Positions 53,665 to 62,153 of a stretch of 64,000 nucleotides of DNA are shown piece after piece (the first letter of the stretch is position 1; every line of letters starts with the position of its first letter). Location of the stretch: contig NZ_JAXQNP010000002.1 in NCBI RefSeq assembly GCF_034427435.1, forward strand, positions 2,480,001 to 2,544,000, in the 5' to 3' direction. Below the pieces are notes generated by a model. That model made no database searches and had not been told where the DNA came from. It saw only the letters and a program-made list of their open reading frames with translations. Origin of the DNA: Nitrospirillum sp034427435. GTDB lineage: Bacteria; Pseudomonadota; Alphaproteobacteria; Azospirillales; Azospirillaceae. Both the position numbers and the translations under genes were made by a program.

Positions 53665-55082
53665 CCAACCCGCCCGCCGGCACCGGCGCAACCACCCGCC
53701 TCAGCCTGGGCGTCTGCATCGGCTTTGGTGTCGGCACCGTCGGCGTCTCCATCATGCTGAACACGGTGACGGCCTATTTCCCAGCCTTCATGTCCACCGT
53801 GCTGGGCAAAAACACGGAACTGGCGGGCTATCTGCTGATGGCGTCGAAGCTGTACGACGCCATCGCCGATCTGGTCATCGGCATGCTCAGCGACCGCACG
53901 CGCAGCCGCTGGGGCCGGCGCCGCCCCTTCCTGCTGGCCGGCGGCTTCGTGTCCGCCGCCTCGTTCCTGATGATCTTCTGCGCACCGGACATGGGCGACA
54001 CCGCCCTGATCCTTTACATGCTGTTGGCGCTGATCATCTATTCCACCGGCTATTCCCTGTTCAACGTGCCCTACATGGCGATGCCGTCGGAGATGACGTC
54101 GTCGCGCTATGAACGGTCGCGCCTGCTGTCCTTCCGCACGCTTTTCGTCTCGCTGGGCCAGATCCTGGCCATGGCGGGCACCGCCGTCGTCATCTCCCAC
54201 GGGGGCGGCGGGGCCCGGGGCTACGCCATCATGGGCTGGACCATGGCGTTGATCATCGCCACCGCGATGGCGCTGTCCTTCTTCGGCACGGCCAAGGCGC
54301 CGGTGCTGGCGGACGCGCCCACCCCGGCGGAAAAGGCCGCCGGCGGCTCCTGGGTGACCGTGTTCCGCAACCGGCCCTTCTGCCTGCTGATGGCGGCAAA
54401 GGTCTGCCAGTTCCTGGCCTTCGCCAGCCTGGCCACCACCAGCCTGCTGTTCATGCTGAACGTCCTGCACCTGGGCTATGAGGGCCAGATGCAACTGGCC
54501 CTGGCCCAGAACATCGCCTCTGGGCTGTCCATGCCCGCCTGGCTGTGGCTGGAGCGGCGGACGGGCAAGCGCAACGCCTATCTGGTCGGCATGGCCGTCA
54601 TGGCCCTGGCGGCGGCCAGCTGGCTGTTCGTCGGCAAGGACGGGGTCGGCACCGTCGAACTCTTGATCCGGGGCGTGGCCAGTGGCGTCGGCGCCGGCGG
54701 CATGATCCTGCTGTCGATCTCCATGCTGGCGGACACCCTGGCCTATGACCGGGAACTGACCGGCCTGCGGCGCGAGGGCCTGCTGTCCAGCATCATGGCC
54801 GTGATCGAAAAGGGCACCTTCGCCCTGGGCGTGGCCCTGCTCGGCATCATGCTGAACTTGGCCCACTACATACCGACCAAGAACGGCCAGTTGGTGGAAC
54901 AGCCGCGATCCGCCATCCTGGCGCTCTACGCCGGCTACGTCGTCATTCCCCTGCTGCTGTTCATCTGCAACGCCGTCTGCATCAGCTTCTACAAGCTGGG
55001 CGCGCGCAGTCCCGAATTCGCCCCACCGGTGATGGAGGCTGAACACGCCCCGGAACACGCCCCGAAACACGCGACGAATTGA
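53661..55082 (+). CDS. GPH-family (MFS_2) cation symporter
   Basis: 473 aa with 12 predicted membrane segments. IGFGVGTVGVSIMLNTVTAYFPAFM, then LYDAIADLVIGMLSDRTRSRWGRRRPFLLAG, is the glycoside-pentoside-hexuronide:cation symporter hallmark (D-P-x-x-G-x-x-SD-R-T-S-x-G-R-R-R-P, here DAIADLVIGMLSDRTRSRWGRRRP by parts). It brings a sugar-like or glycosylated compound across the inner membrane. The last 25 residues carry an HAPEHAPKHA repeat. Last gene of the seven-gene operon and the likely importer for its substrate after the TonB receptor. Confidence 0.9.
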   Translation: MTNPPAGTGATTRLSLGVCIGFGVGTVGVSIMLNTVTAYFPAFMSTVLGKNTELAGYLLMASKLYDAIADLVIGMLSDRTRSRWGRRRPFLLAGGFVSAASFLMIFCAPDMGDTALILYMLLALIIYSTGYSLFNVPYMAMPSEMTSSRYERSRLLSFRTLFVSLGQILAMAGTAVVISHGGGGARGYAIMGWTMALIIATAMALSFFGTAKAPVLADAPTPAEKAAGGSWVTVFRNRPFCLLMAAKVCQFLAFASLATTSLLFMLNVLHLGYEGQMQLALAQNIASGLSMPAWLWLERRTGKRNAYLVGMAVMALAAASWLFVGKDGVGTVELLIRGVASGVGAGGMILLSISMLADTLAYDRELTGLRREGLLSSIMAVIEKGTFALGVALLGIMLNLAHYIPTKNGQLVEQPRSAILALYAGYVVIPLLLFICNAVCISFYKLGARSPEFAPPVMEAEHAPEHAPKHATN

Positions 55083-55106
55083 TCCCGTGACCCGGAAATC
55101 GCAGCA

Positions 55107-55134
55107 GCAGCCCGGCCGCCCGCCGCCGGGCTGC
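55107..55134. terminator. Hairpin between convergent operons
   Basis: GCAGCCCGGC (55107-55116) pairs with GCCGGGCTGC (55125-55134) across an 8-nt loop. There is no T-run. It sits between the symporter (+) and the porin (-), a usual place for a shared terminator. Confidence 0.45.
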
Positions 55135-55167
55135 CGCTGCCCTGAAAGCGCTTTCCCCACTTGCGAA

Positions 55168-56615
55168 TCAACGCCAGACAGGGAAACCCAGCACCGCCCC
55201 CACTTCCACCGACAGACGCAGGCCGAAGGCCAGGATATCTTTGGATTGGTGAACGGCGCTCGGTCTCAGGATGTTATCGGGGTTCACGACGTACTGGATG
55301 TTGGGGCTGATTTTGATGCCGCGCGCGACCTTGTAGCCGTAGTTGATTTCAAAGATGCTTTCGGCGTCGTGCACGGGATCGGTGCCGCCGGCAGCCGCAC
55401 GCGAGGCCCGCAGGAAATCAACCTCGCGCGGGCCCAACTGAATATAGCTGCCGACGATGCCGAAGGTGTCATCCGGGCGGCTCTCGAACGGCCCCGTCAA
55501 CACAAAGCCCAGCAAAGTCTGCCTCTTGAATTGGGTATAGTCCGCCGGCGACCCGATCACGCCGCCGAACAATGTCAGATTGCGCTGACGATCCTCGCTG
55601 AAGCGGGCCACGACCATGTCCCCCATGGCGTACCATCCGGTTTGGCCTTCGTCATGAACAAGCGCCGCCCCTTTGTAGGTGATGCGCGACACGCCGCGGC
55701 TGTTGAGGAAGGGGTCGGAAACCGGGGAGGTGTTGCGGAAGCCGCCCAGGCGCACATGGTAGGCATGGTCCTCCAGGGGTGATGCGGACTGGAAACCCAT
55801 CTCACCGGCGGTTTGCACGCCCGTCGCCCCCTTGGTCGACCAGTCGAACCCGTTGGTGGGGATCAGGGAGGTGTTGGCCTCGAACGCGCCCGCCTGGACA
55901 TAGAAGGTCTTGGATAGGTTGGCCTTCACCCGCCCACCCCAGGTGCCGTAGGGAAAGAACGACAGGGCCTTGTTTTGGATCGGCAGGACGGCGGGGTTGA
56001 AGCAGACGGAATTATTCTGGAAATTGCAGTAGATGGTCGAGGCGTTGAAGAAGGTCAGCGCCGAGACGCGCCCACCGGTGATGTTGATCTTGCCGTCGAA
56101 CAAGTCCTGGTCCAGCGACAAGGCGGACAGGCGCATGTTGTGGTAAGTCTTGAAGCGCGTCTGAAAGCTGACGGCATTCAAGGTGTGCTCCGCCGCCAGG
56201 GAGGTGCCGATCGATTCATTGACCGACATATGGAACGTCGCCCCCGTCCAGCCGGCCATTTTATCAAGGTCCAGGTCGGTGCCGAAGGGGGTGGCCAGCG
56301 AATTGGCGCTGCCCCGTCCCTGGCCGCCCGTGGTGTTGGCCGCGAACTCGTCCACGACCAGGGCGCGCAGATAAATGCCCCGGTCGGCCAAGGCCTGGCC
56401 CACGTCGCTGAACGGGCCATCCGGCGGTGGGGGCGTGAAGCCGCTTCCTGGAGGCGGCAGGATATGAAGTTGCGGGATCACCCGGGCGCGATCGGTTTGG
56501 GCGGTCGGGTCCGTTTTCCCCTCAGCCGTGGCCGCCGGTTGCCCTTGAATGGTGTCCGCTAGGCAGGGGGCACACCCAAGACGATGCACCCTGCCAGCGC
56601 CGCCAGCATTTTCAT
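55168..56615 (-). CDS. OprB-like carbohydrate porin (signal peptide frameshifted)
   Basis: The true start appears to be ATG 56615, with GGGGAGG 8 nt upstream and MKMLAALAGCIVLGVPP as signal peptide. As written this frame stops at 56559. Adding one base in the C5/CC region around 56563-56572 joins it to LADTIQGQPAATAEGK and the rest, giving about 482 aa. The mature protein is an OprB-type barrel (GIYLRALVVDEFAANTTGG, DQDLFDGKINITGGRVSALTFF, GGRVKANLSKTFYVQAGAFEAN, DAESIFEINYGYKVARGIKISPNIQYVVNP, quoted by parts). It lets sugars or sugar acids through the outer membrane. It belongs with the MFS gene upstream on the same strand. Confidence 0.86.
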
Positions 56616-56697
56616 GGATAAAGCCTCCCCTTTCGGACTTCGTCTCGTGCGAAGTTCCGTTGGAATTCTTGGAATGCGTCGGATGTGTCGCCCGATG

Positions 56698-58095
56698 TCA
56701 GGGCGACAGGATTTCCAGGGACTTGCCGGTTGTTTCCGGCGCACGCAGCCAGACGACCAGGCCTGTCAGGGCCGACATGGCGGCGAAGACGAGAAAAACG
56801 GGCGCCACCGGACCTTGCGAGACGACCATGCCGATGACCCAAGGTCCCGCCATGGACCCTGCCCGCAACCAGGCGCTGCCCAGGCCGGCCCCCAAGGAGC
56901 GCAGGCGCGTCGGGTAGAGTTCACCCGAATAAAGGTAGAGGGAATAGGTGACGGTCTGGATGGCGGCAAAGGCGGGCGTGGCGAGCAACAACACCGCGAG
57001 CGCGCTGCTCGCCCCTTCCAGGTAGAGAGCCGCCAGCGGGAAAACGGCGAAGGCCAGGGCACCGATATACCAGCGGCGCCGGCCCACCCGATCGATGACC
57101 AGGGCGCAGATGAAAGAGGCCACCAAGGCGGCGCCGGTGGTGATGAAGCCATAAGCGATGGCCTGCCCGACCGGCATATTGAAGACCGTCTTGTACAGGG
57201 TCGGCAACCAGGTGACCAAACCGTTGTTGATCATGTAGGCGCCGAACCACATGACCCACAGCAGCAGCGTGCGTGGGCCATAGAGCGGTCCGAACAACTC
57301 CTTCACCGAGCCCTGGGCCTTTGGGGCGGTCACCGTCGTCGGCTTGGCCGGTTCCGGCAGAACCTTGCCGCTGCGGATCGCGCTCGCCTCAAGGCGGGCC
57401 ACGATGGCCTCCGCGCGCGCCAGCCGCCCTTTGCTGATCAGCCAGCGCGGGCTTTCCGACAGGAAGAAGCGCAGGGGGACGACCAGGGCCACCGGCACCA
57501 TGCCCACGATGAACATGGCCTTCCAGCCGGCTTCAGGAACCAGCACCAAGCCGATGGCGCCGGCGGACGTGAGGCCCACCAGGAACAGAAGTTCGTACAG
57601 CAGGAAGAAACGTCCCCGCTTCTTGGCGCCCGACAACTCATTGACATAGGCGCTGGCCACAGGCACTTCGCCGCCTGTCCCTATCCCCTGGAGGAAGCGG
57701 AACAGCATGAGGGAATGCGCGTCCCAGGCGAAGATGCAGGCGCAGCTCATGACGGCGAAGATGGCGATGGCGATGGCCAGGACAGGCAGGCGTCCCAGGC
57801 GTTCCGCCAGCCAGCCGAAGATCACCGCACCGATCAACTGGCCGAAATATCCGGATGAGATGATGGCGGCGGTGGCCGCCGGCGTCAGCGCCCATTCCTT
57901 CGATAGGATGGGCATGGCGTAAGCGATGGCGATCGTCGTGTAACCATCGAAGAAGGTGGCCATGCCGACGCATCCGCGCGCCCACATGACGGGCTTGGTT
58001 ACCGGCAGGCGCTCCAGCCGCGCAATGAGGCGTGCGCCTTCGGTCATGGACGCGGCGCTCTGACGCTTCACGTCGTCCATCACGATCATATCCAT
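56698..58095 (-). CDS. MFS transporter, metabolite:H+ symporter type
   Basis: 465 aa from ATG 58095 (GGGAGG 5 nt upstream). Twelve membrane segments; FFDGYTTIAIAYAMPILSKEW, GWLAERLGRLPVL (A-motif), FRFLQGIGTGGEVPVASAYVNEL and the C-terminal half's IDRVGRRRWY mark the sugar/aromatic-acid:H+ symporter group. It likely moves the sugar acid metabolised by the upstream DapA-family enzyme. A strong hairpin lies between the two genes, and the porin follows after 82 bp. Confidence 0.92.
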   Translation of the reverse strand: MDMIVMDDVKRQSAASMTEGARLIARLERLPVTKPVMWARGCVGMATFFDGYTTIAIAYAMPILSKEWALTPAATAAIISSGYFGQLIGAVIFGWLAERLGRLPVLAIAIAIFAVMSCACIFAWDAHSLMLFRFLQGIGTGGEVPVASAYVNELSGAKKRGRFFLLYELLFLVGLTSAGAIGLVLVPEAGWKAMFIVGMVPVALVVPLRFFLSESPRWLISKGRLARAEAIVARLEASAIRSGKVLPEPAKPTTVTAPKAQGSVKELFGPLYGPRTLLLWVMWFGAYMINNGLVTWLPTLYKTVFNMPVGQAIAYGFITTGAALVASFICALVIDRVGRRRWYIGALAFAVFPLAALYLEGASSALAVLLLATPAFAAIQTVTYSLYLYSGELYPTRLRSLGAGLGSAWLRAGSMAGPWVIGMVVSQGPVAPVFLVFAAMSALTGLVVWLRAPETTGKSLEILSP

Positions 58096-58173
58096 TTGAC
58101 CCTCCCACTGGACGCACACCTTGGGGCCCGGCGTACCGGTGCGCGGCGTGTCTTATTCTCTTATACGGGGGTC

Positions 58174-58202
58174 AAGGCACCCCAGCGGACCTGGGGTGCC
58201 TT
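58174..58202 (-). terminator. Intercistronic hairpin between aldolase and MFS genes
   Basis: AAGGCACCCCAG (58174-58185) pairs perfectly with 58191-58202 across a 5-nt loop. It begins 14 bp past the aldolase stop on the minus strand. No T-run follows, so it may stabilise the upstream message or lower expression of the transporter rather than fully terminate. Confidence 0.55.
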
Positions 58203-58215
58203 GCAGTCGGAATTA

Positions 58216-59178
58216 TTAGATGATGGAGGCGGCTTTCAGCGCCGCCTTGATCTCGGCCTCCGCCTCGGGCGACAGGTCGCGAAGAGGCGACCGGATCGTC
58301 GCGTTTTCAAGGATGCCACGAGCGACCAGCGCGATCTTCAGGGCTACCGTGCCCTCCATATGCGATCCGCGATGGTAGATGGCCTTGGTCACCGGCAGCA
58401 ACTGATCATGAATCTTCCGGGCCTTCGGATAGTCCTTGGCCTTCCCTGCGGCGATGAACTCCACCAGCAGCTCGGGCGCCACGTTGCCGTATCCGACCAG
58501 GGCGCCATCCACGTCGAACATGGTGTGCAGCAGGTACTCATCGTGGCAGGTGAGGATCTGCAGATCCGGGAACTCGTTGCGCAGCACCGGGATTTCCGTG
58601 TCCCAGCGACGCATGTTGCGCACACCGTTCTTGGTGGCCACCACGCCCGGCTGGGCGGCGATCTCCAACTGGGTTTTCAGATTATAGCTGGCCTTGGTGA
58701 CGTCCGGGTATTGGAACAGGATGCACTGCAGGCCCGAGTGTTCATGGATGGCCTTGTAGCGGTCCTGCGGCGCGCCGTCCTGGAAGCCGAAGCGCAGCCA
58801 GCCGTGGGATGGATAGACCAGGGCGCCGATGGCGCCGGCGTCCGCGGCACGGCGCGCTTCCTTCGCCGCCACTTCCGTGCCCTCGCCGGTGATGCCGGCG
58901 ATGATGGGAACCTGTCCGCCGACCGCCTCCACCAGCGTTTCAATGAGCTTCACCTGCTCATCCTGGGTCAGGAAGGTGCCTTCACCGGCATGGCCCAGGC
59001 AAACCAGGCTTTTCACCCCGTCGATGGAGACCAACCATTTCGCCAGCGCGGCGTTGGCTTCGTAGTCCACCTTGCCGTCCTTGGTGAAGGCCGTCACCGG
59101 GGCCGGGCTCAGGCCACGCAAATCCATGACGGGGGTACGGAAGGCAGACTTCTCCTGCCGGGAGATGGGCGCGTTCAT
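58216..59178 (-). CDS. DapA-family (class I aldolase) lyase
   Basis: 320 aa from ATG 59178 (GAGGAA 6 nt upstream). TIM-barrel with GLSPAPVTAFTKDGKVDYEA, LGHAGEGTFLTQDEQVKLIE (the G-x-x-GE substrate loop), active Tyr in LFQYPDV and Schiff-base Lys in VVATKNGVRNM. The family includes dihydrodipicolinate synthase, N-acetylneuraminate lyase, KDG aldolase and 5-dehydro-4-deoxyglucarate dehydratase. Its place beside a transporter, porin and LacI regulator points to a catabolic sugar-acid enzyme and not to lysine synthesis. Confidence 0.88.
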   Translation of the reverse strand: MNAPISRQEKSAFRTPVMDLRGLSPAPVTAFTKDGKVDYEANAALAKWLVSIDGVKSLVCLGHAGEGTFLTQDEQVKLIETLVEAVGGQVPIIAGITGEGTEVAAKEARRAADAGAIGALVYPSHGWLRFGFQDGAPQDRYKAIHEHSGLQCILFQYPDVTKASYNLKTQLEIAAQPGVVATKNGVRNMRRWDTEIPVLRNEFPDLQILTCHDEYLLHTMFDVDGALVGYGNVAPELLVEFIAAGKAKDYPKARKIHDQLLPVTKAIYHRGSHMEGTVALKIALVARGILENATIRSPLRDLSPEAEAEIKAALKAASII

Positions 59179-59228
59179 GGGTTTCCTCACAGTTATCGGT
59201 TTCAGGCGACGGTCCATCACGGGGATAG

Positions 59229-59262
59229 GGATCGTTCGCGGGAACGTTCCCACGATCGATCC
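59229..59262. promoter_or_regulatory. 34-bp near-palindrome, LacI-family operator
   Basis: Centred at 59245/59246, core GGGAACGTTCCC (59240-59251) inside arms that extend the symmetry to 59229 and 59262 with only two mismatched pairs. It lies between the divergent aldolase (59178) and LacI-regulator genes, close to both starts, so it is almost certainly the regulator's own operator. Confidence 0.72.
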
Positions 59263-59372
59263 AAAGCATACTGGAGTCAAGCCTGATGTTGAGGCATACA
59301 AAAGGGCGGCGGGGCACGCACGGCGTCCGTGGCGTGGATGGTGGGGAGATTGCGTTGGCGGAAAAGGAAGAT

Positions 59373-60395
59373 ATGGCTGGCCGCCCAGGGCGGGTGACGC
59401 TGCACGACGTGGCGGCGGCGGCAGGGGTGTCCAAGTCCACCGTATCGCGCATCCTGGACGAACGCTTACCCCAGTCGGACAGCGAGACAGCCAGGCGGGT
59501 CCGCCAAGTCGCGGCCGGCCTCGGCTATATCCGCGATGTCTCAGCCGCCAGCCTGCGGCGTGGAAAGACGATGACCATCGGCGTGATCGTGCCGCGCCTG
59601 ACGGACACGGCCATGGCGATGCTGTATGAGGCGCTCACCAAGGCATGCGTCCGCTCCGGGCGGTTCGCCATCGTCGCCACGACGGATGATAGGCCCAAGG
59701 CCGACAGGGTGGCGGCGGAGACCTTGCTGCGCCGGGGGGTTGATGGCCTGGTCTTGTCCACGGCCCGGCAGGATGACGACTTTCCCACCGACCTGGCGCA
59801 GCGCGGCGTGCCCCATGTCCTAGCCTTGCGCACGGACGGCCATAGCCTGTCCTCGGTTGGCGACGACATGCTGGGTGGCTATCTTGCGACCCGGCATCTC
59901 TTGGATCTGGGGCATCGCCACATCGGCCTGATCGCCGGCCCCTCTTATGCATCCAGCGCCCGCGGTCGGGTCCAAGGATATAGGCAGGCGCTTGACGAGG
60001 CCGGCGTGGCGCTTGATCCCGCCTATATCGTCGAGTCAACGTTCGGCATCGAATCCGGGGCGGAAGCGGCCTCGGCCCTGATGCGCTTGGACCCCAAGCC
60101 CACCGCCATTTTCGCGGTCAATGACAACACGGCCATCGGCGCCCTGTCCGCGCTCACCAGGTTGGGCTACGCGGTGCCGGGCGACGTGTCCCTGGTGGGC
60201 TACAACGACATTCCCATCGTCGGTCACCTGCCCACACCGTTGACCACGTTGCGGGTGCCTTTCGACCAAATCGCCTCGGTCGCGCTGGAATTGCTTACGG
60301 AAGAGCCGACTGCGGTGAGCGATAGGATCAGGGTTTCCGCCCCCACGCTCATTCCTCGCCGATCCACGGCGCCACTTTCAACGAAGCGGCGTTGA
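59373..60395 (+). CDS. LacI-family transcriptional regulator
   Basis: 340 aa from ATG 59373, the usual family length; an in-frame ATG at 59286 would add 29 residues. The start is MAGRPGRVTLHDVAAAAGVSKSTVSRIL, the LacI helix-turn-helix and hinge. The periplasmic-binding-like effector domain follows (TIGVIVPRLTDTAMAML, DGLVLSTAR, HRHIGLIAGP, AIFAVNDNTAIGAL, LVGYNDIPIVGHL). AGGA lies just before the ATG. Its likely operator is the palindrome at 59229-59262, so it should repress the aldolase-MFS-porin genes and itself until a sugar-acid ligand binds. It abuts convergent guaA with no gap. Confidence 0.9.
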   Translation: MAGRPGRVTLHDVAAAAGVSKSTVSRILDERLPQSDSETARRVRQVAAGLGYIRDVSAASLRRGKTMTIGVIVPRLTDTAMAMLYEALTKACVRSGRFAIVATTDDRPKADRVAAETLLRRGVDGLVLSTARQDDDFPTDLAQRGVPHVLALRTDGHSLSSVGDDMLGGYLATRHLLDLGHRHIGLIAGPSYASSARGRVQGYRQALDEAGVALDPAYIVESTFGIESGAEAASALMRLDPKPTAIFAVNDNTAIGALSALTRLGYAVPGDVSLVGYNDIPIVGHLPTPLTTLRVPFDQIASVALELLTEEPTAVSDRIRVSAPTLIPRRSTAPLSTKRR

Positions 60396-61958
60396 TCACT
60401 CCCACTCGATGGTGCCCGGCGGCTTGCTGGTGATGTCGTAGGTCACGCGGTTGATGCCGCGCACCTCGTTGATGATACGGGTGGCCACGCGGCCCAGGAA
60501 CTCGTGACTGAAGGGGTAATAGTCGGCGGTCATGCCGTCGACGGAGGTCACGGCGCGCAGCGCGCAGGCGTAGTCGTAGGAGCGGCCGTCGCCCATGACG
60601 CCGACGGTGCGCACCGGCAGCAGCACGGCGAAGGCCTGCCAGATGACATCGTACAGACCGGCGTTGCGGATTTCCTCCAGGTAGACCGTGTCGGCCTTGC
60701 GCAGAATCTCCAACTTCTCAGGCGTGATCTCGCCGGGGATGCGGATGGCCAGGCCCGGGCCCGGGAAGGGGTGGCGGCCGATGAAGGCCTTGGGCAGGCC
60801 CAGCTCCACACCCAGGCGGCGGACCTCATCCTTGAACAGCTCGCGCAGCGGCTCCACCAGCTTCAGGTTCATGCGCTCCGGCAGGCCGCCCACATTGTGG
60901 TGCGACTTGATGGTGACGCTGGGGCCGCCGGTGAAGCTGACGCTTTCGATGACGTCGGGGTAGAGCGTGCCCTGGGCCAGGAAGCCGGCGCCGCCGATCT
61001 TCTTGGCCTCGGCATCGAAGATCTCGATGAAGGTGGCGCCGATGGTCTTGCGCTTCACCTCCGGGTCGCTGACGCCGGCCAGCTTGCCCAGGAACAGGTC
61101 GGCCGCGTCCACATGCACCAGCGGAATGTTGTAGTGGTCGCGGAACAGCGTCACCACCTCATCCGCCTCACCGGCGCGCATCAGGCCGGTGTCGACGAAG
61201 ATGCAGGTCAACTGGTCGCCGATGGCTTCATGGATCAGCACGGCGGCGACGGAGCTGTCGACACCGCCGGACAGGCCACAGATGACCTTGCCGGTGCCGA
61301 CCTGGGCGCGGATCTTCTCGATGGCCTGGGCCTTGAAGGCGGCCATGGTCCAGCTGCCCGACAGGCCGGAGACGGAGAACAGGAAGTTGCGGATCAGCGC
61401 GTCGCCATGCGGGGTGTGCACGACCTCGGGATGGAACTGCACGGCGTAGAAGCGGCGGGCGTCGTCGGCGATGATGGCGTAGGGCGCGCCCTCGCTGGTC
61501 GCCACGATGCGGAAGCCTTCCGGCAGCTTGGCGACGCGGTCGCCATGGCTCATCCACACCTGCTCGCGGGCGCCCACCTGCCACACGCCCTCGAACAGGG
61601 CGCAGGGCTCCTTGACGTCGACGAAGGCGCGGCCGAACTCCCGGGTCTCGCCTGGCTCCACCTTGCCGCCCAGCTGCTCGCACATCGTCTGCTGGCCGTA
61701 GCAGATGCCCAGCACGGGCACGCCCTTGGTGAAGACGATGCCGGGCGCGCGGGGGCTGCCCTCTTCCGTCACCGAGGCGGGGCTGCCCGACAGGATGATG
61801 GCCTTGGGCGCGTAGGCCTCGATGGCCGCCTCGCTCATGGAATAGGGGTGGATCTCGCAGTACACCCCCGCCTCGCGCACCCGCCGGGCGATGAGCTGGG
61901 TCACCTGCGACCCGAAATCGAGAATGAGGACCCGATCGGACGTCGTCTCTGTGGCCAT
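60396..61958 (-). CDS. guaA: GMP synthase (glutamine-hydrolysing)
   Basis: 520 aa, normal length. Class I glutamine amidotransferase domain with the catalytic Cys in GICYGQQTMCE and His/Glu in QFHPEVVHT, then the ATP-pyrophosphatase domain with P-loop SGGVDSSVAA and the C-terminal GMP-synthase dimer domain ending RVTYDITSKPPGTIEWE (family-invariant PPGTIEWE). It makes GMP from XMP, glutamine and ATP, the last step of guanine nucleotide synthesis. Housekeeping gene; AGGGAT precedes the ATG. Confidence 0.98.
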   Translation of the reverse strand: MATETTSDRVLILDFGSQVTQLIARRVREAGVYCEIHPYSMSEAAIEAYAPKAIILSGSPASVTEEGSPRAPGIVFTKGVPVLGICYGQQTMCEQLGGKVEPGETREFGRAFVDVKEPCALFEGVWQVGAREQVWMSHGDRVAKLPEGFRIVATSEGAPYAIIADDARRFYAVQFHPEVVHTPHGDALIRNFLFSVSGLSGSWTMAAFKAQAIEKIRAQVGTGKVICGLSGGVDSSVAAVLIHEAIGDQLTCIFVDTGLMRAGEADEVVTLFRDHYNIPLVHVDAADLFLGKLAGVSDPEVKRKTIGATFIEIFDAEAKKIGGAGFLAQGTLYPDVIESVSFTGGPSVTIKSHHNVGGLPERMNLKLVEPLRELFKDEVRRLGVELGLPKAFIGRHPFPGPGLAIRIPGEITPEKLEILRKADTVYLEEIRNAGLYDVIWQAFAVLLPVRTVGVMGDGRSYDYACALRAVTSVDGMTADYYPFSHEFLGRVATRIINEVRGINRVTYDITSKPPGTIEWE

Positions 61959-62110
61959 GGGCTTATCCCTATCATTGGGGGTTGCGAGGGTGGCCGCACG
62001 CTAGTCCAAGGCACCCCGGCACGGCAAGCGCCGGACAGGCAAGGGCCCCCCGCGCCGAACGCGGGAGAACGGGAGAGCCGGAATTCACGTCGGCTGGACT
62101 TAGTTTTGCT

Positions 62111-62130
62111 ATTTTGCTAATTAACAAAAT
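62111..62130. promoter_or_regulatory. A+T-rich palindrome upstream of a hydrolase gene
   Basis: ATTTTGCTAATTAACAAAAT is a 20-bp palindrome with one mismatched pair. TTTTGCTA is also repeated directly at 62104-62111 and 62112-62119. Such A+T-rich sequence stands out in this genome and lies 24 bp before the ATG at 62154, a place fit for promoter and operator. Confidence 0.45.
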
Positions 62131-62153
62131 ATATTCCCTCCCCCGGAGCCTCC

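Noticed and set aside
58216..59178. dapA for lysine synthesis
   Set aside because: Family match is real, but context (LacI regulator, MFS carrier, porin) points to sugar-acid catabolism.
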